64,000 nt of DNA from Megamerina dolium. Lineage: Eukaryota; Arthropoda; Insecta; Diptera; Megamerinidae. This document shows, one piece after another, positions 1-9,058 of this stretch. Each line of letters begins with the position of its first letter. Position 1 is the first letter of the stretch. The stretch covers positions 81,283,775-81,347,774 of the forward strand of contig OY978525.1 in assembly GCA_963854835.1 (NCBI GenBank). The letters are read 5' to 3'. Under the pieces are notes generated by a model, which saw only the letters and a program-made list of their open reading frames with translations, ran no database searches and was not told the origin of the DNA. Made by a program: the position numbers and the translations under genes.

Positions 1-1206
1 ATGTGACCTTGTTTCGCAAAGAGAGTTTTTGTAGGATATGGAAGCATCCATTGACTAGTTCTGAGGAGAACTCCCAAGAGGAGAGAAATTTGATGGCAGC
101 TTGGCTGTCTCAGCAAATAAGAATGCGCGTTCCTTTGAGCCCTTTGTCATGTATATGACGTGCACAAAGTTCTATGGCATGTATTTCTGTTTGAAAGACA
201 GTTGGCCATGAGCCCATTGCGACAGATATACGCCTGTACCTTCACCTGTCTTCGATCCGTCTTTAAACCAAACGTAATTATGGTTTGAGGGTATTAGGCT
301 GTTATTCGTTTTCCATTCCAGTCTGTCTGGGATGATTGTGGAGAAGCACCTGCGATAGCGTAGTTCTTGGGGCATGGAATCTGAGTTAGAATATATTTCT
401 ATATTTGGTATATTTTTTATGATTGTTTCGTGTCTATTTAAACTCGAAGTCGAACTGTGGAAAAGGTTCATGCGAATGGCACTGATTGCTGCTGATTTTT
501 AAATATGAATGTGGGTAGGAGTCCTATCAGAGCCTCTAGTGCAGCCGTGGAACAAGATTTCACAGCCGTGGTTAGAGCTAGATACGCCAGCCTTTGAAGT
601 TTATTGCATTCACGGATTGCTGATATATTGGTAACTTTTGGCCACCACACCACTGCAGCGGATGTTATAATTGGCCTAACCATGGTGGTGTACATCCAGA
701 AAACTATTTTTGGTGATAAACCGCATGTTTTGCCAAAAATTCATTTGCAAGTCCACATAACTTTAGTCGCCTTGTTTAGCAAGTAGCTTGACGTTTCCTT
801 TGGTATTTCCTAAATTTGCTGAAATATCTCGGTTTTTCAGCATAGCTTTTACCTAAATCACTGAGTATTCATCTATACCTCTACGTGCCAAAGCTCTAGT
901 GATATACTCATACCCAGTATGTCAAAAGCACTTTCTATGTCCTGAAAAGCACAAAGAGCTAGTTCTTGATTCGAAGGTTTTTTCGATTTTGGATACGAGA
1001 TAATGTAATGCAGATTCGGTTGATTTGCCTTTGGTGTAGGCGAATTGATTCTTGTGTAGGAGGATGGAAGTTTCAAGCCTTTGCTTGATGTGAAGATCTA
1101 TTAGTCGTTCCATTATTTTCAGAATAAAGAAGGTAAACTGATGAGACGGAACGATTTCGGGAGTTCTGTTGGTTTATTTTCTTGTTTAGGGATAAAAATC
1201 ACGTTT

Positions 1207-1219
1207 ACTTTTCTTCACG
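1207..1219. repeat. Target-site duplication of the SINE (left copy)
   Basis: The 13-bp word acttttcttcacg is repeated exactly at 1591-1603, immediately after the SINE tail. It marks the insertion site in the LINE RT sequence. Confidence 0.95.
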
Positions 1220-1590
1220 TGGGTGCCGTAGCTCAGTGGTTAGTGTGTTCGCCTTCTGATCTGTAGGTCGTGGTTCAATACCCGGCTGATGCATAACAAA
1301 TTTTATATCGAAAAGATTTTTCTTTCGAATGGTACCCACCTGTCGGCAAGCAATTGGCAATTCTTCCGACAGTAACAACTTGCCATGAAAAAAGCTTCTA
1401 AAAAGAACTCTGTGACAAAGCTCAGAAAAAGTGATGTCACAAGTGTTCTGCCGTTCGGAACCGGCTAAAATAAGTAGGTCCATTCTAATACTGTCTAAAA
1501 TTTCAAACGCACAACAGTAATAGAAGAGAAGCTCGGCCAATGAGGCCTTTGGGGCTTTAAGTGCCACATATTTATTTTTTTTTTTTTTTT
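1220..1590 (+). mobile_element. Full-length tRNA-derived SINE, 371 bp
   Basis: The head is tRNA-like: a box A-like TAGCTCAGTGG at about 1229 and a box B-like GGTTCAATACC at about 1273, the internal RNA polymerase III promoter layout. A body of about 240 bp follows, then an AT-rich tail ending in a run of about 16 T on this strand. It is flanked by a perfect 13-bp target duplication, acttttcttcacg, at 1207-1219 and 1591-1603, which proves insertion into the minus-strand LINE. A second full-length copy lies at 43855-44224 and truncated copies at 2060, 5675, 12151, 32174 and 43170. Open frames across it are not genes. The parent tRNA is uncertain: spacing around CTTCTGA resembles a tRNA-Arg, but the stem pairs poorly. 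Confidence 0.93.
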
Positions 1591-1808
1591 ACTTTTCTTC
1601 ACGCACTAAGAATATACCCAAAGAGAGCTGGGAAGATCCCATCACCCCCGGGGCCTTGTAAGGTAGGAAGGATGACACTGCCCATTTGACTTTGTCTTTG
1701 TCGAATATATCACCGGATAGACTGCTTGCCCATCTACTAGAGTTCTGACGTACAATTGTAGGATAGGGGGCAGGTAGCGTATTTGTTTGTATTACAGATC
1801 CTGGAAAA

Positions 1809-1911
1809 TGCACAACAGTATTGGAGAGAAGCTCGGTGGTATCACAATGGGCCTTTCTGGCTTAAGTGTGTCCGCTCAGAGAGACGGCAACCACATAACC
1901 TAACCTAACCT
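1809..1911 (+). mobile_element. 5'-truncated LINE 3' tail ending in TAACC repeats
   Basis: About 100 bp of LINE 3' untranslated region on the plus strand, abutting the 5' end of the minus-strand LINE. It ends in tandem TAACC units (ataacctaacctaacct). The same kind of terminus, reversed, closes the LINE at 59773 (aggttaggttagg), so it is a LINE 3' end rather than a simple repeat. The part from 1809 to about 1864 resembles the last 60 bp of the SINE at 1220-1590. Confidence 0.7.
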
Positions 1912-1914
1912 CTA

Positions 1915-2040
1915 CTCCATAATCTCTCTTTATCGTAGTCGAGTTTCTTCTCTTTCTTTCTCGTTGGCTTGTTCTGGATATCGCCTATTTCTTTTTTGTT
2001 GAAATTCATTCGTTTCGATTGGTTATTCATCCCTAATTGT
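1915..2040 (-). mobile_element. Gypsy LTR fragment, reverse orientation
   Basis: Matches the central part of the 438-bp LTR at 49150-49587 (shared words ttctctttctttctcgttgg and cttgttctgg), with many mismatches. The next LTR piece, at 2172, is in the opposite orientation, so the two are not one intact LTR. Confidence 0.75.
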
Positions 2041-2059
2041 GAATCGCACGATAGCACGA

Positions 2060-2168
2060 TAGAAAGAAAAATCTTTCGATATTAAATTTTTTTATACTTC
2101 AGCCGGGGATTGAACCCACGACCTACAGATCAGAAGGCCAACGTACTAACCACTGAGCTACGGCACCT
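2060..2168 (-). mobile_element. SINE head fragment
   Basis: The tRNA-like head plus the first about 40 bp of the body of the SINE family on the minus strand, with the tail-side body missing. It retains the reverse complement of box A (ccactgagcta) and of box B (ggattgaaccc), and here the B box is closer to the tRNA consensus than in the full-length copies. It is not an intact tRNA gene, because the anticodon-stem region does not fold well and the sequence continues into the SINE body. Confidence 0.8.
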
Positions 2169-2171
2169 TCA

Positions 2172-2412
2172 CTGCCACAGAATATAAATAGGGCCAGTTG
2201 TTGAAAGATTAATTCAATTTAACTCTGAAAGTGATAGATGCAACATAACACCAACAAGTGATTGGGACAAGTGACTGTAAATAGTTGAGGAAATAGAGTT
2301 GTTGTTGGACAAAGTAAGTACAAAATAAGTGTTGCAATTATTATTGATAGAATCCAGTGATCGAACAGAGTTGATTCGAGTAGAACTAAAAGTTCGCAAA
2401 ATAAAAACGTAA
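2172..2412 (+). mobile_element. Gypsy LTR fragment (R-U5 side), diverged subfamily
   Basis: Aligns with the 3' half of the gypsy LTR in plus orientation: a TATA-like tataaatagggcc near 2183, tgttgcaattattattgat, and the end word ataaaaacgt. It is followed by a primer-binding site and gag, so it is the 5' LTR remnant of the deletion derivative that follows. Confidence 0.8.
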
Positions 2413-2417
2413 ATAAT

Positions 2418-2435
2418 TGGTGTCAGAAGTGGGAT
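2418..2435 (+). promoter_or_regulatory. Retrotransposon primer-binding site
   Basis: The sequence tggtgtcagaagtgggat starts a few bases after the LTR end and is identical to the site at 49130-49147 (minus). It begins with TGG, complementary to a tRNA 3' CCA. The rest looks complementary to a tRNA-Leu acceptor and T arm (from general knowledge, not checked). Confidence 0.75.
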
Positions 2436-2443
2436 TCTGTTAA

Positions 2444-4009
2444 GGTGGCGAAAATTAACCAATTAAAAGAAGACCAGCTTAAAAAGCTGTTCTTAGAAAC
2501 AAATCTATAGTCATCAAGTGCAAAAGCGGAACTGCTGTTGAAGCTAAGACAAGCCATGGAGGCTAAGGTTATTAATGTAGAAGAACATGAGTTCTTTGAG
2601 GAAGCCGAGATACTTGCAGTTGTGCACGCTGAGGAAGAGGGCAAGATACATTCGAGTAGTCAACTCATGGATTTCGTGAAAATCATGATGCGACAGTTAC
2701 AAGAAAATGCTCATCACTAAGAAAACGTTATGGGAGAATTCCAGAGAACAATTGACTCAAAGCTTCAAGAACATTCGGCTGAATTGCGTATGGAAATTCA
2801 AAAAGGTTCTTCTAGTCAAGAAAACGTCGTTGGAGGATTCCAGAAAGCAAAAAACTACAAACTTCAAGAAATATCTGGGGTATTAACAAGAAAGTTGCAG
2901 AACTAACTAATCAACTAAAAATCTACATCAGTGACTAAAAAAGTACAATCAGTCTAAAGCCGCCGACATTTGATGGAGCCAGGACATTCAACATCTTCAA
3001 ACTTCAGTTCGAGACAACAGCTTCGATGAATCAATGGGACGATAGTGACAAGACCGCTGCATTGATAGTGGCATTAAAGGACATTAATGACTCAGAAGTA
3101 TTCCAGCTGGTTCCAAAGGAAAATCATAGTAGCTACTTATCATTGATGGACACAATCCAGCGCAAATATGGAAACGAATATAAGAGTCAATTGCATAGGG
3201 TGGAATTAAGATCATGTGTACAACGGAATAATGAGAACCTTCAGAAATTCGCTTCCGTTATTGAGCGCTTTTGTCATCTACCGTTCTTCGGTAATTCGGA
3301 AGAATTCATCTAGAAAATAAATATAGATGGCATGCGTGATGGAGAGACTAAGCATGTCCTAGTTGTATTACCAAAGAGTACATATGCCGAAACAGTCAGT
3401 AGTGCCTTGATGTATAAATCCACTAGTTTAATGTGTGGACCAATCTCCTGAGTACGCCAACTAGAAGCAGAAACAACAGATCTAGATCAAGCAGTGTGTC
3501 AGGCACTCAAGTCAGTAGTCCAGCTTGAAGCAAGAACAACAAGTCGACGAAAAAAAAAACAAATTTACTGGTGAGTGCCTCATTTGCGACAAAGGAAGAC
3601 ACATGGCGAGTGGTTAGCATCAATCGATTGTAAAGTCTGAAACAAGAACAAGAAATCAATGAAAAAACAAGTTTACTGGTAAGTGCTCCAGATGAGATAA
3701 AAAAAGACATATGGCGCGTTAATGCCGCCTACGACGCAAGCAATTAAGACCGAATTCTCCAAGGAAACGAAAGAAATTTCGTGAAGCACGTCATCGTGAT
3801 AATGCTGATACTTCATCTCGTCGTGAACATTGTTCTTGGGTAAGAAACCAGAATCACATTATCAACCTATGATTTACAAATGTCTTGCCGGAAGAGTTCA
3901 AAAATATCAGTGGAACGACCCACATCTCGCAAGGTTATGAAATACAAAGAGCAGAGTGTACATTCAGATTGCCAAGAAATGGCTAATGAAAATCCCATAC
4001 CAAAGATAT
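2444..4009 (+). pseudogene. Gypsy gag with pol deleted (non-autonomous derivative, copy A)
   Basis: Gag relic of the same family as 47772-49120 (minus). It begins with a SAP-like segment (DQLKKLF, KAELLLKLRQAMEAK), with the ATG lost (gtg). The capsid-like part at 3026-3310 includes NQWDDSDKTAALIVALK and LQKFASVIERFCHL. The zinc-knuckle region is tandemly duplicated at about 3520-3610 and 3635-3720. After the knuckle and basic stretch the sequence jumps, near 3775-3810, to the end of RNase H (words matching GHHGNADALSRR) and the linker before integrase (FTNVLPEEF). Protease, RT and most of RNase H are missing. The copy at 34527-35537 has the same jump. Many stops and frameshifts are present. 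It is cut off at about 4009 by an RTE fragment. Confidence 0.82.
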
Positions 4010-5424
4010 ACTGATCGACTTCGCCCCAGCACGAAACATGGTAATTTGTGGTACCAGATTCCAGCATCTCGACATCCACAAAGCGACATGGCTGTCTCCA
4101 GATCAACAAGAAACCAAATTGATCATGTGGTGATTGACGGAAGGCATGCTTCCAGTGTTATGAACGTGAAATCGATCCGTGGTGCCAACATCGACTCGGA
4201 TCACTACCTTGTTGCAGCTAAGGTGCGCACACGCTTATGCGTCGCAAATAACAAGAGAAGTCCCACACAGAGAAAGCTCGACGTCAGTAAGCTGCGATCA
4301 CCAGAGACAGCAGATGCATTTTCCACTCGACTATCGGATCTGCTTATGCAGAACACACCCCAACTTGATGATACATGCGCACGGTGGACACATATATCCC
4401 ACTCCATTACGACTGCTGCCGAGGAGGTAATCGGTTATTACCGGCCTCTGAGGAATGAGTGGTATGAGTGTCGCGACGCTACCGCAAAGAAAGACGCCGA
4501 TTACAGAAAAATCCTGCGTGCAGGCGCAACGCGAGCTGTAAAGGAGCGATACAGAGAGAAAAGGAGTGCCGAGAGACCTCTTTTCCGGCGCAAGAAGAGG
4601 GAGTTGGAAAGACGCGAGTGTGAGGAGATAGAGATGTGTATCGACAAGAATGAGACTCGAAAATTCTTCGAGAAGATCACGCGCCTGAGTGGAGGTTTAA
4701 ATCCCGGAGCCTCTTCTTGTCGTGATGGAAATGGGAATCTGGTTACAGATGTCTAGAGTGTACTGAGCCTATGGAGGGAACACTTCTCCACGTTACTGAA
4801 TGGCGATGCTACGAACAATTCCGCCAGTGGAGGAGATTGCCCGATAACCCCAATTACAGATGATGGTGTTGATGTTCCACCACCCGACTATGACGAGGTT
4901 GAAACGGCCATTTTAAGGCTGAAGAACAACAAAGCTGTAGGTGCTGATGGCCTGCCTGCCTAGTTGTTTAAGACCGGAGGAGATGAGCTGCTCGCCCGCA
5001 TGCACCAGCTCATAAGCTGAAAGCATGCCTGATGATTGGAGGCTCAGTGTTCTCTGTCCTGTACATAAAAAAGGAGACCCCACAATTTGCGCCAACTACC
5101 GTGGAATAAGTCTCCTGCGCATCGCATACAAGGTTCTATCGAGCGTACTGTGTGAAAGGTTGAAGCCTATGCTCAGCAACCTCATTGGACCGTTTCAGTG
5201 TGGCTTCAGACCTGGTAAATCCACCATCGACCAGATTTTCACACTGCGCCAAATCCTGGAGAAGACCCAAGAAAAACAGATCGACACACACCACTTATTT
5301 GTTGATTATAAAGCCGCTTTCGACAGTCCGGTAAGGGATTACCTTTATGCAACAATGTCTGAGTTCGGTATTCCTGCAAAGCTCATTCGACTTTGTAGAA
5401 TGACACTGCATAACTCCCGTTGTG
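4010..5424 (+). pseudogene. RTE-like LINE, 5'- and 3'-truncated
   Basis: Endonuclease end and RT start of an RTE-clade element. Endonuclease motifs: TRNQIDHVVIDGRHASSV and IDSDHYLVAAKV (the conserved SDH near 4197). A linker follows, rich in Arg/Lys/Glu (4440-4700). The RT begins near 4915 (LKNNKAVGADGLPA, then an in-frame stop), followed by WRLSVLCPVHKKGDP, YRGISLL and FRPGKSTIDQIFTLRQILE, and block A (LFVDYKAAFDSPV) near 5300. The sequence breaks off at HNSRCAF, before the catalytic YADD block. The closest relative in the window is 26936-29799. Nonsense codons and frameshifts show that it is inactive. Confidence 0.88.
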
Positions 5425-5455
5425 CTTTTGTAATCAACAATGTTGATTACAAAAG
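5425..5455. repeat. Perfect 14-bp palindrome at LINE breakpoint
   Basis: Arms cttttgtaatcaac and gttgattacaaaag pair perfectly around a 3-base loop (aat). The hairpin lies exactly where homology to the RTE element stops. Confidence 0.9.
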
Positions 5456-5674
5456 TTGTTGTATATTTCTTCAGAGTTTTCTATGCCTTTTTTGAAAACA
5501 TAATTTAGTATTTTCTGGCTTTTCGGCTTTGTGTGTAGTTACTTTTCATACAGGTGGTAGCACTGGCTTCCAACATTCTAGCGATGGGAGTTATATCGAC
5601 AAATTAATGTTATGATTAATCACGAGAGGGTGATATATTTGTTATCTGGTTTTTCAAAGTTAAAACTTTTAAAA
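5456..5674. other. Unassigned spacer
   Basis: AT-rich sequence between the hairpin and the SINE fragment. I see no gene or recognisable transposon motif. Confidence 0.5.
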
Positions 5675-5864
5675 TATATGGCACTTAAAGCCTCGAAGGG
5701 CTCATTGGCCGAGTTTCTCTTCCATTACTTATGTGCGTTTTAAATTTTGGACAGTATTAGAAGGGACGTACTTATTTTAGCTGGTTCCGAACGCAGAACC
5801 CTTGTGACATCACTTTTTCTGATCTTTGTCACAGAGTTCTTTTAGAAGCTTTTTCAAGGCAAGT
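5675..5864 (-). mobile_element. SINE, 5'-truncated and diverged
   Basis: Carries the 3' two thirds of the SINE on the minus strand (tggcacttaaagcc near 5680, agctggttccgaacgc near 5780, tgtgacatcactttttctga near 5805). It lacks the tRNA-like head. The words ggcaag/ggcaagttgt at its end coincide with the start of the tandem duplication that follows. Confidence 0.85.
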
Positions 5865-6408
5865 GGCAAGTTGTCTTTGACGTGAAGACCCAGCAGTGAA
5901 GTCATGTGTGGACATCATGTGTGACTCGGAGTCTGATGATAGCGATGATTGCGATACCGATGTCCCAAGTTCCGGACCATCACCCTCGAAATGAGCTAGA
6001 GTTATATTTATGAACAAATTATAAAAGAATCGATAAAAAGTTGCATATTTCAAGAGGATTTATTTGTTTATTAAAATGGCTTAAAATGTTCTACAACATT
6101 ATTCCCCATAAAATTTTATTATATTGTATATACCTAAACAACATATTTCGCTCCGATATGAATTTCAACCTTTTTTTCCCCACTTATTTTAAAATCAGTC
6201 AGGCCAATGCTAATTTAAAATTTTGGACTGAGAATGCATTTGGAGATTTTACTATGATCCTCGAATTGTTGAAAATGCGATCTATATCGATTTTGCAAAG
6301 GTTTTTGATAAGGTCTGTCATAATGGTCTCGTTATGAAGCTGTCCAAAATACAGAAACAGTTTTAAAAGAAGTTCATTTATAATGCACTTTGTTCAATCC
6401 GTTTTGTT
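5865..6408 (+). repeat. Tandem duplication, unit A (544 bp)
   Basis: Nearly identical to 6409-6957 in direct orientation. Both start at ggcaagttgtctttgacg and end at caatccgttttgt. Content: a short acidic C-terminal reading frame (DSESDDSDDCDTDVPSSGPS, stop at about 5996) of unknown origin, then an AT-rich stretch, then an RT scrap (YIDFAKVFDKV) near 6290. It differs from unit B by a 6-bp indel near 6240 and a few substitutions. Confidence 0.93.
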
Positions 6409-6957
6409 GGCAAGTTGTCTTTGACGTGAAGACCCAGCAGTGAAGTCATGTGTGGACATCATGTGTGACTCGGAGTCTGATGATAGCGATGATTGCGATA
6501 CCGATGTCCCAAGTTCCGGACCATCACCCTCGAAATGAGCTAGAGTTATATTTATGAACAAATTATAAAAGAATCGATAAAAAGTTGCATATTTCAAGAG
6601 GATTTATTTGTTTATTAAAATGGCTTAAAATGTTCTACAACATTATTCCCCATAAAATTTTATTATATTGTATATACCTAAACAACATATTTCGCTCCGA
6701 TATGAATTTCAACCTTTTTTTCCCCACTTATTTTAAAATCAGTCAGGCCAATGCTAATTTAAAATTTTGGACTGAGAATGCCAAAAGTTTTGGAGGTTTT
6801 ACTATGATCCTCGAATTGTTGAAAATGCGATCTATATCGATTTTGCAAAGGTTTTTGATAAGGTCTGTCATAATGGTCTCGTTATGAAGCTGTCCAAAAT
6901 ACAGAAACAGTTTTAAAAGAAGTTCATTAATAATGCACTTTGTTCAATCCGTTTTGT
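6409..6957 (+). repeat. Tandem duplication, unit B (549 bp)
   Basis: Second copy of the unit at 5865. Its right end runs on into the continuation of the LINE sequence (6958 onward), so unit B is the original context and unit A the extra copy. The high identity implies a recent event or an assembly artefact. Confidence 0.93.
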
Positions 6958-7272
6958 AGATCCTTTACCTTCGTATAATGGACGGTGCTTATTATTGGTT
7001 ATGAAATTGGTCCAATTTTTAATAACTATAGCGGGTATCGTTTGTGGTTGTATTAATTGCTCAATTGTGATGAGTAGCATTAATTTTAATGTACCTCTGC
7101 TTAAGCTACGTCATTCTGATGGTTTTTATTTAAAACCATCTAAGAGTAATTATGCTCTAAATTAGCCAATTCCATGGGGTCTTCTGGGTTTTAACAGGTT
7201 GAATAATTTTGTTTCTATCGATTTGGCTCTACCCAGAGGTGCCTTAGCGGCTTTGCTTTATAATGCATGCCG
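6800..7272 (+). pseudogene. LINE 3' end (RT scrap plus conserved C-terminal tail)
   Basis: Reads RT block A-like IYIDFAKVFDKVCHNGL at about 6825-6880, then jumps to a tail ending RLNNFVSIDLALPRGAL near 7200-7250. The tail resembles the conserved C-terminal end found after the RT in jockey/CR1-group LINEs. The middle of the RT, including YADD, is absent. The clade cannot be fixed from so little sequence. It is a different family from the jockey-like copy that follows. Confidence 0.55.
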
Positions 7273-7545
7273 TTTTTGTTTTCCATAGACTGAAATAAAT
7301 AAAATATGACATGAATGCTGCACGGAACAACAGAATAAAACTAAAGTAAAACCAAACTGAAATAGAACAAAAGAGAAGTAGAACAAATTTTCGTATCTTA
7401 TTTTATTTTTATATTTTATTACTTACATTCAAAATACTAATTTTTCTTTTTTTATTGCCAGTAATCACTGCGAAGTACATTATTTGACAATTTACCCATT
7501 TTTGCTCTTTGCCGCTATTCGCATCAAAATAATTTGTTTTCATTA
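7273..7545. other. AT-rich spacer
   Basis: No gene or motif is recognised. It includes an A-rich purine stretch (7300-7390) that could be the degraded tail of the preceding LINE. Confidence 0.5.
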
Positions 7546-9058
7546 ATTGCGATAAGTGCATTATCAAAAAAATCAGTTGATGCACAGTGCACAAGTGAAA
7601 GTAACAGTGCAAATCTTTTGCCTGCACATATTCCTCTCTCTAACACTACATCAAAATTTGCAACAACAATAAATACCGACAACAAAAATACTTTGTTCTC
7701 TCGTGATATACTATCTCCCTCTATACCGTGGAGTGTACAATGCGCTTCTCCTGCTGTAACACCAACAGCTACATCATCAAAGCAAACAAACAACGGCCTT
7801 TCTACTGAAGTGCATGACCCAGTAGTTAAAGCAACTAGTGCGATGACTAATAAAGAAAGACTTGCTGTTCAAACTGGAATTGATCGCTACATTACTGTAG
7901 TAAAGCGAAAAAAAAGTCCACAAAATTCAAAACAAATGAATTCAACAAAAATTCAAAAGCAGAACACTGCCCCTATTAGTTCTGCTTTCAGGTGATGAAA
8001 GTGACGAAAATATTATCTCCAAGAAAAATTTCAAACTCCCACCCATTTTCTTAAGAGAACGCAACTCAGATAAGTTGATTTCTAGAATTACAAGTCTTAT
8101 AGGACCAAAGAATTTCCACGTTGTTCCTATTCGCAAAGGCCAAATTGAGGAAACGAAAGTGCAAATCTACAGCGAAACTCATTATCGCAAAGTAATTGCG
8201 GAATTTGATGCTGTAAAAAAGAATTACTACACATATCAGCTAAAAAGTAGTAAGGGCTTAATCGTTGTACTCAAAGGTGTCGAACCCAACGTTGATATTA
8301 ACGAAATCAAACTCGCCCTTCAGCAAGAAGGGTTTCAAGCAAAAACAGTATTCAACATTCTCAACAAGAGAAATATACCTCAACCGTTATATCGTATTGA
8401 GCTTCAGCCTGAAACAAAACCCCTAAAAAAAGGTGAAGGACACCCCATATATAAAATTCGATATTTATTGCATCGCAAAATCACAATCGAAGAACCCCAT
8501 AAGAGAACTGGACCTCCTCAGTGCAGTAACTGCCAAGAATATACTAAGACATATTGTATCCTGCCAGCTGTTTGTGTGATTTGTGGAGATCTCCATAAAT
8601 CAAACATATGCCCAAAATCTAAAGGCGATGCTAGCATGAAAAAATGCAGCAATTGTGGAGGTAATCACACCGCAAATTATAGAGGTTGCCCAGTATATAC
8701 AACCCTAAAGCTAAATTTCTCCGCTAGCAATCAACCTCTAAAACCAGTTGAGCAAACTCAGATAGCCAACTCAAGTAAGAGACAAAATATTGATGCAACA
8801 CAATTCTTCTCTGCAATCCCAAACAATAATCAAACCAATTCATACGCTAGCGTGTTAAAACAAAACCCACACCAACAAAGCAATGTAAATAATGAGCAGA
8901 AACACTCACTACCCACCCAACAGCCAAGTACCCTTGAACATTTGCTTCAAACATTAATTCAGAATATGAACCAATTCATGAACTCAATGCAAACAATGAT
9001 ACAAGAAATGATGAAAAATCAATCGATGTTACTCCAAACATTGCTATCCACACCATGA
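7546..9058 (+). pseudogene. Jockey-like ORF1 (Gag-like nucleic-acid-binding protein)
   Basis: RNA-binding ORF1p of a jockey-type LINE, which coats the element RNA. The first part (7549-7995) is Ser/Thr/Asn-rich and low complexity. The second (8000-9058) has the PRE_C2HC-type domain (ISRITSLIGPKNFHVVPIRK through YKIRYLLHRKITIEEP) and a Cys-rich region with CSNCQEY, CVICGDLHKSNICP and CSNCGGNHTANYRGCP. A 17-bp deletion near 7985 breaks the frame. A 6-bp deletion near 8542 removes the Gly-His of the first knuckle, so it has lost its His ligand. The C-terminal tail is Gln/Met-rich (MNQFMNSMQTMIQEMM). The stop overlaps the ORF2 start as ATGA. Confidence 0.9.

Larger units (their letters stand above)
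1..1808 (-). mobile_element. LOA/R1-like LINE relic with RNase H, cut by left edge
   Basis: Pol remnant of a non-LTR retrotransposon, read right to left. About 1590-1808 encodes the start of the reverse transcriptase (KVKWAVSSFLPYKAPG, matching the usual 'W.i.sF.p.KspG.DG' block). About 873-1203 encodes the central RT (FAYTKGKSTESAL and a decayed catalytic block A, IESAFDILG). About 468-786 encodes the RT thumb (RPIITSAAVVWWPKV, KLQRLAYLAL). 1-471 encodes RNase H (FKDGSKTGEGTGV and, nearer the edge, DSQAAIKFLSSW). The fragments lie in different frames with stops, so the element is dead. A SINE splits the RT at 1220-1590. The 3' end lies beyond the window. Presence of RNase H and the VWW/LQR motifs favour the LOA/R1/I group. 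The exact clade is inference. Confidence 0.85.

Noticed and set aside
1235..1292. Genuine tRNA gene
   Set aside because: Box A and box B are present, but the acceptor and anticodon stems pair poorly and the sequence continues into the SINE body with target duplications around the whole unit.
1205..1567. 120-codon open frame on the minus strand
   Set aside because: It lies entirely inside the SINE (antisense) and recurs wherever the SINE does. It is not a gene.
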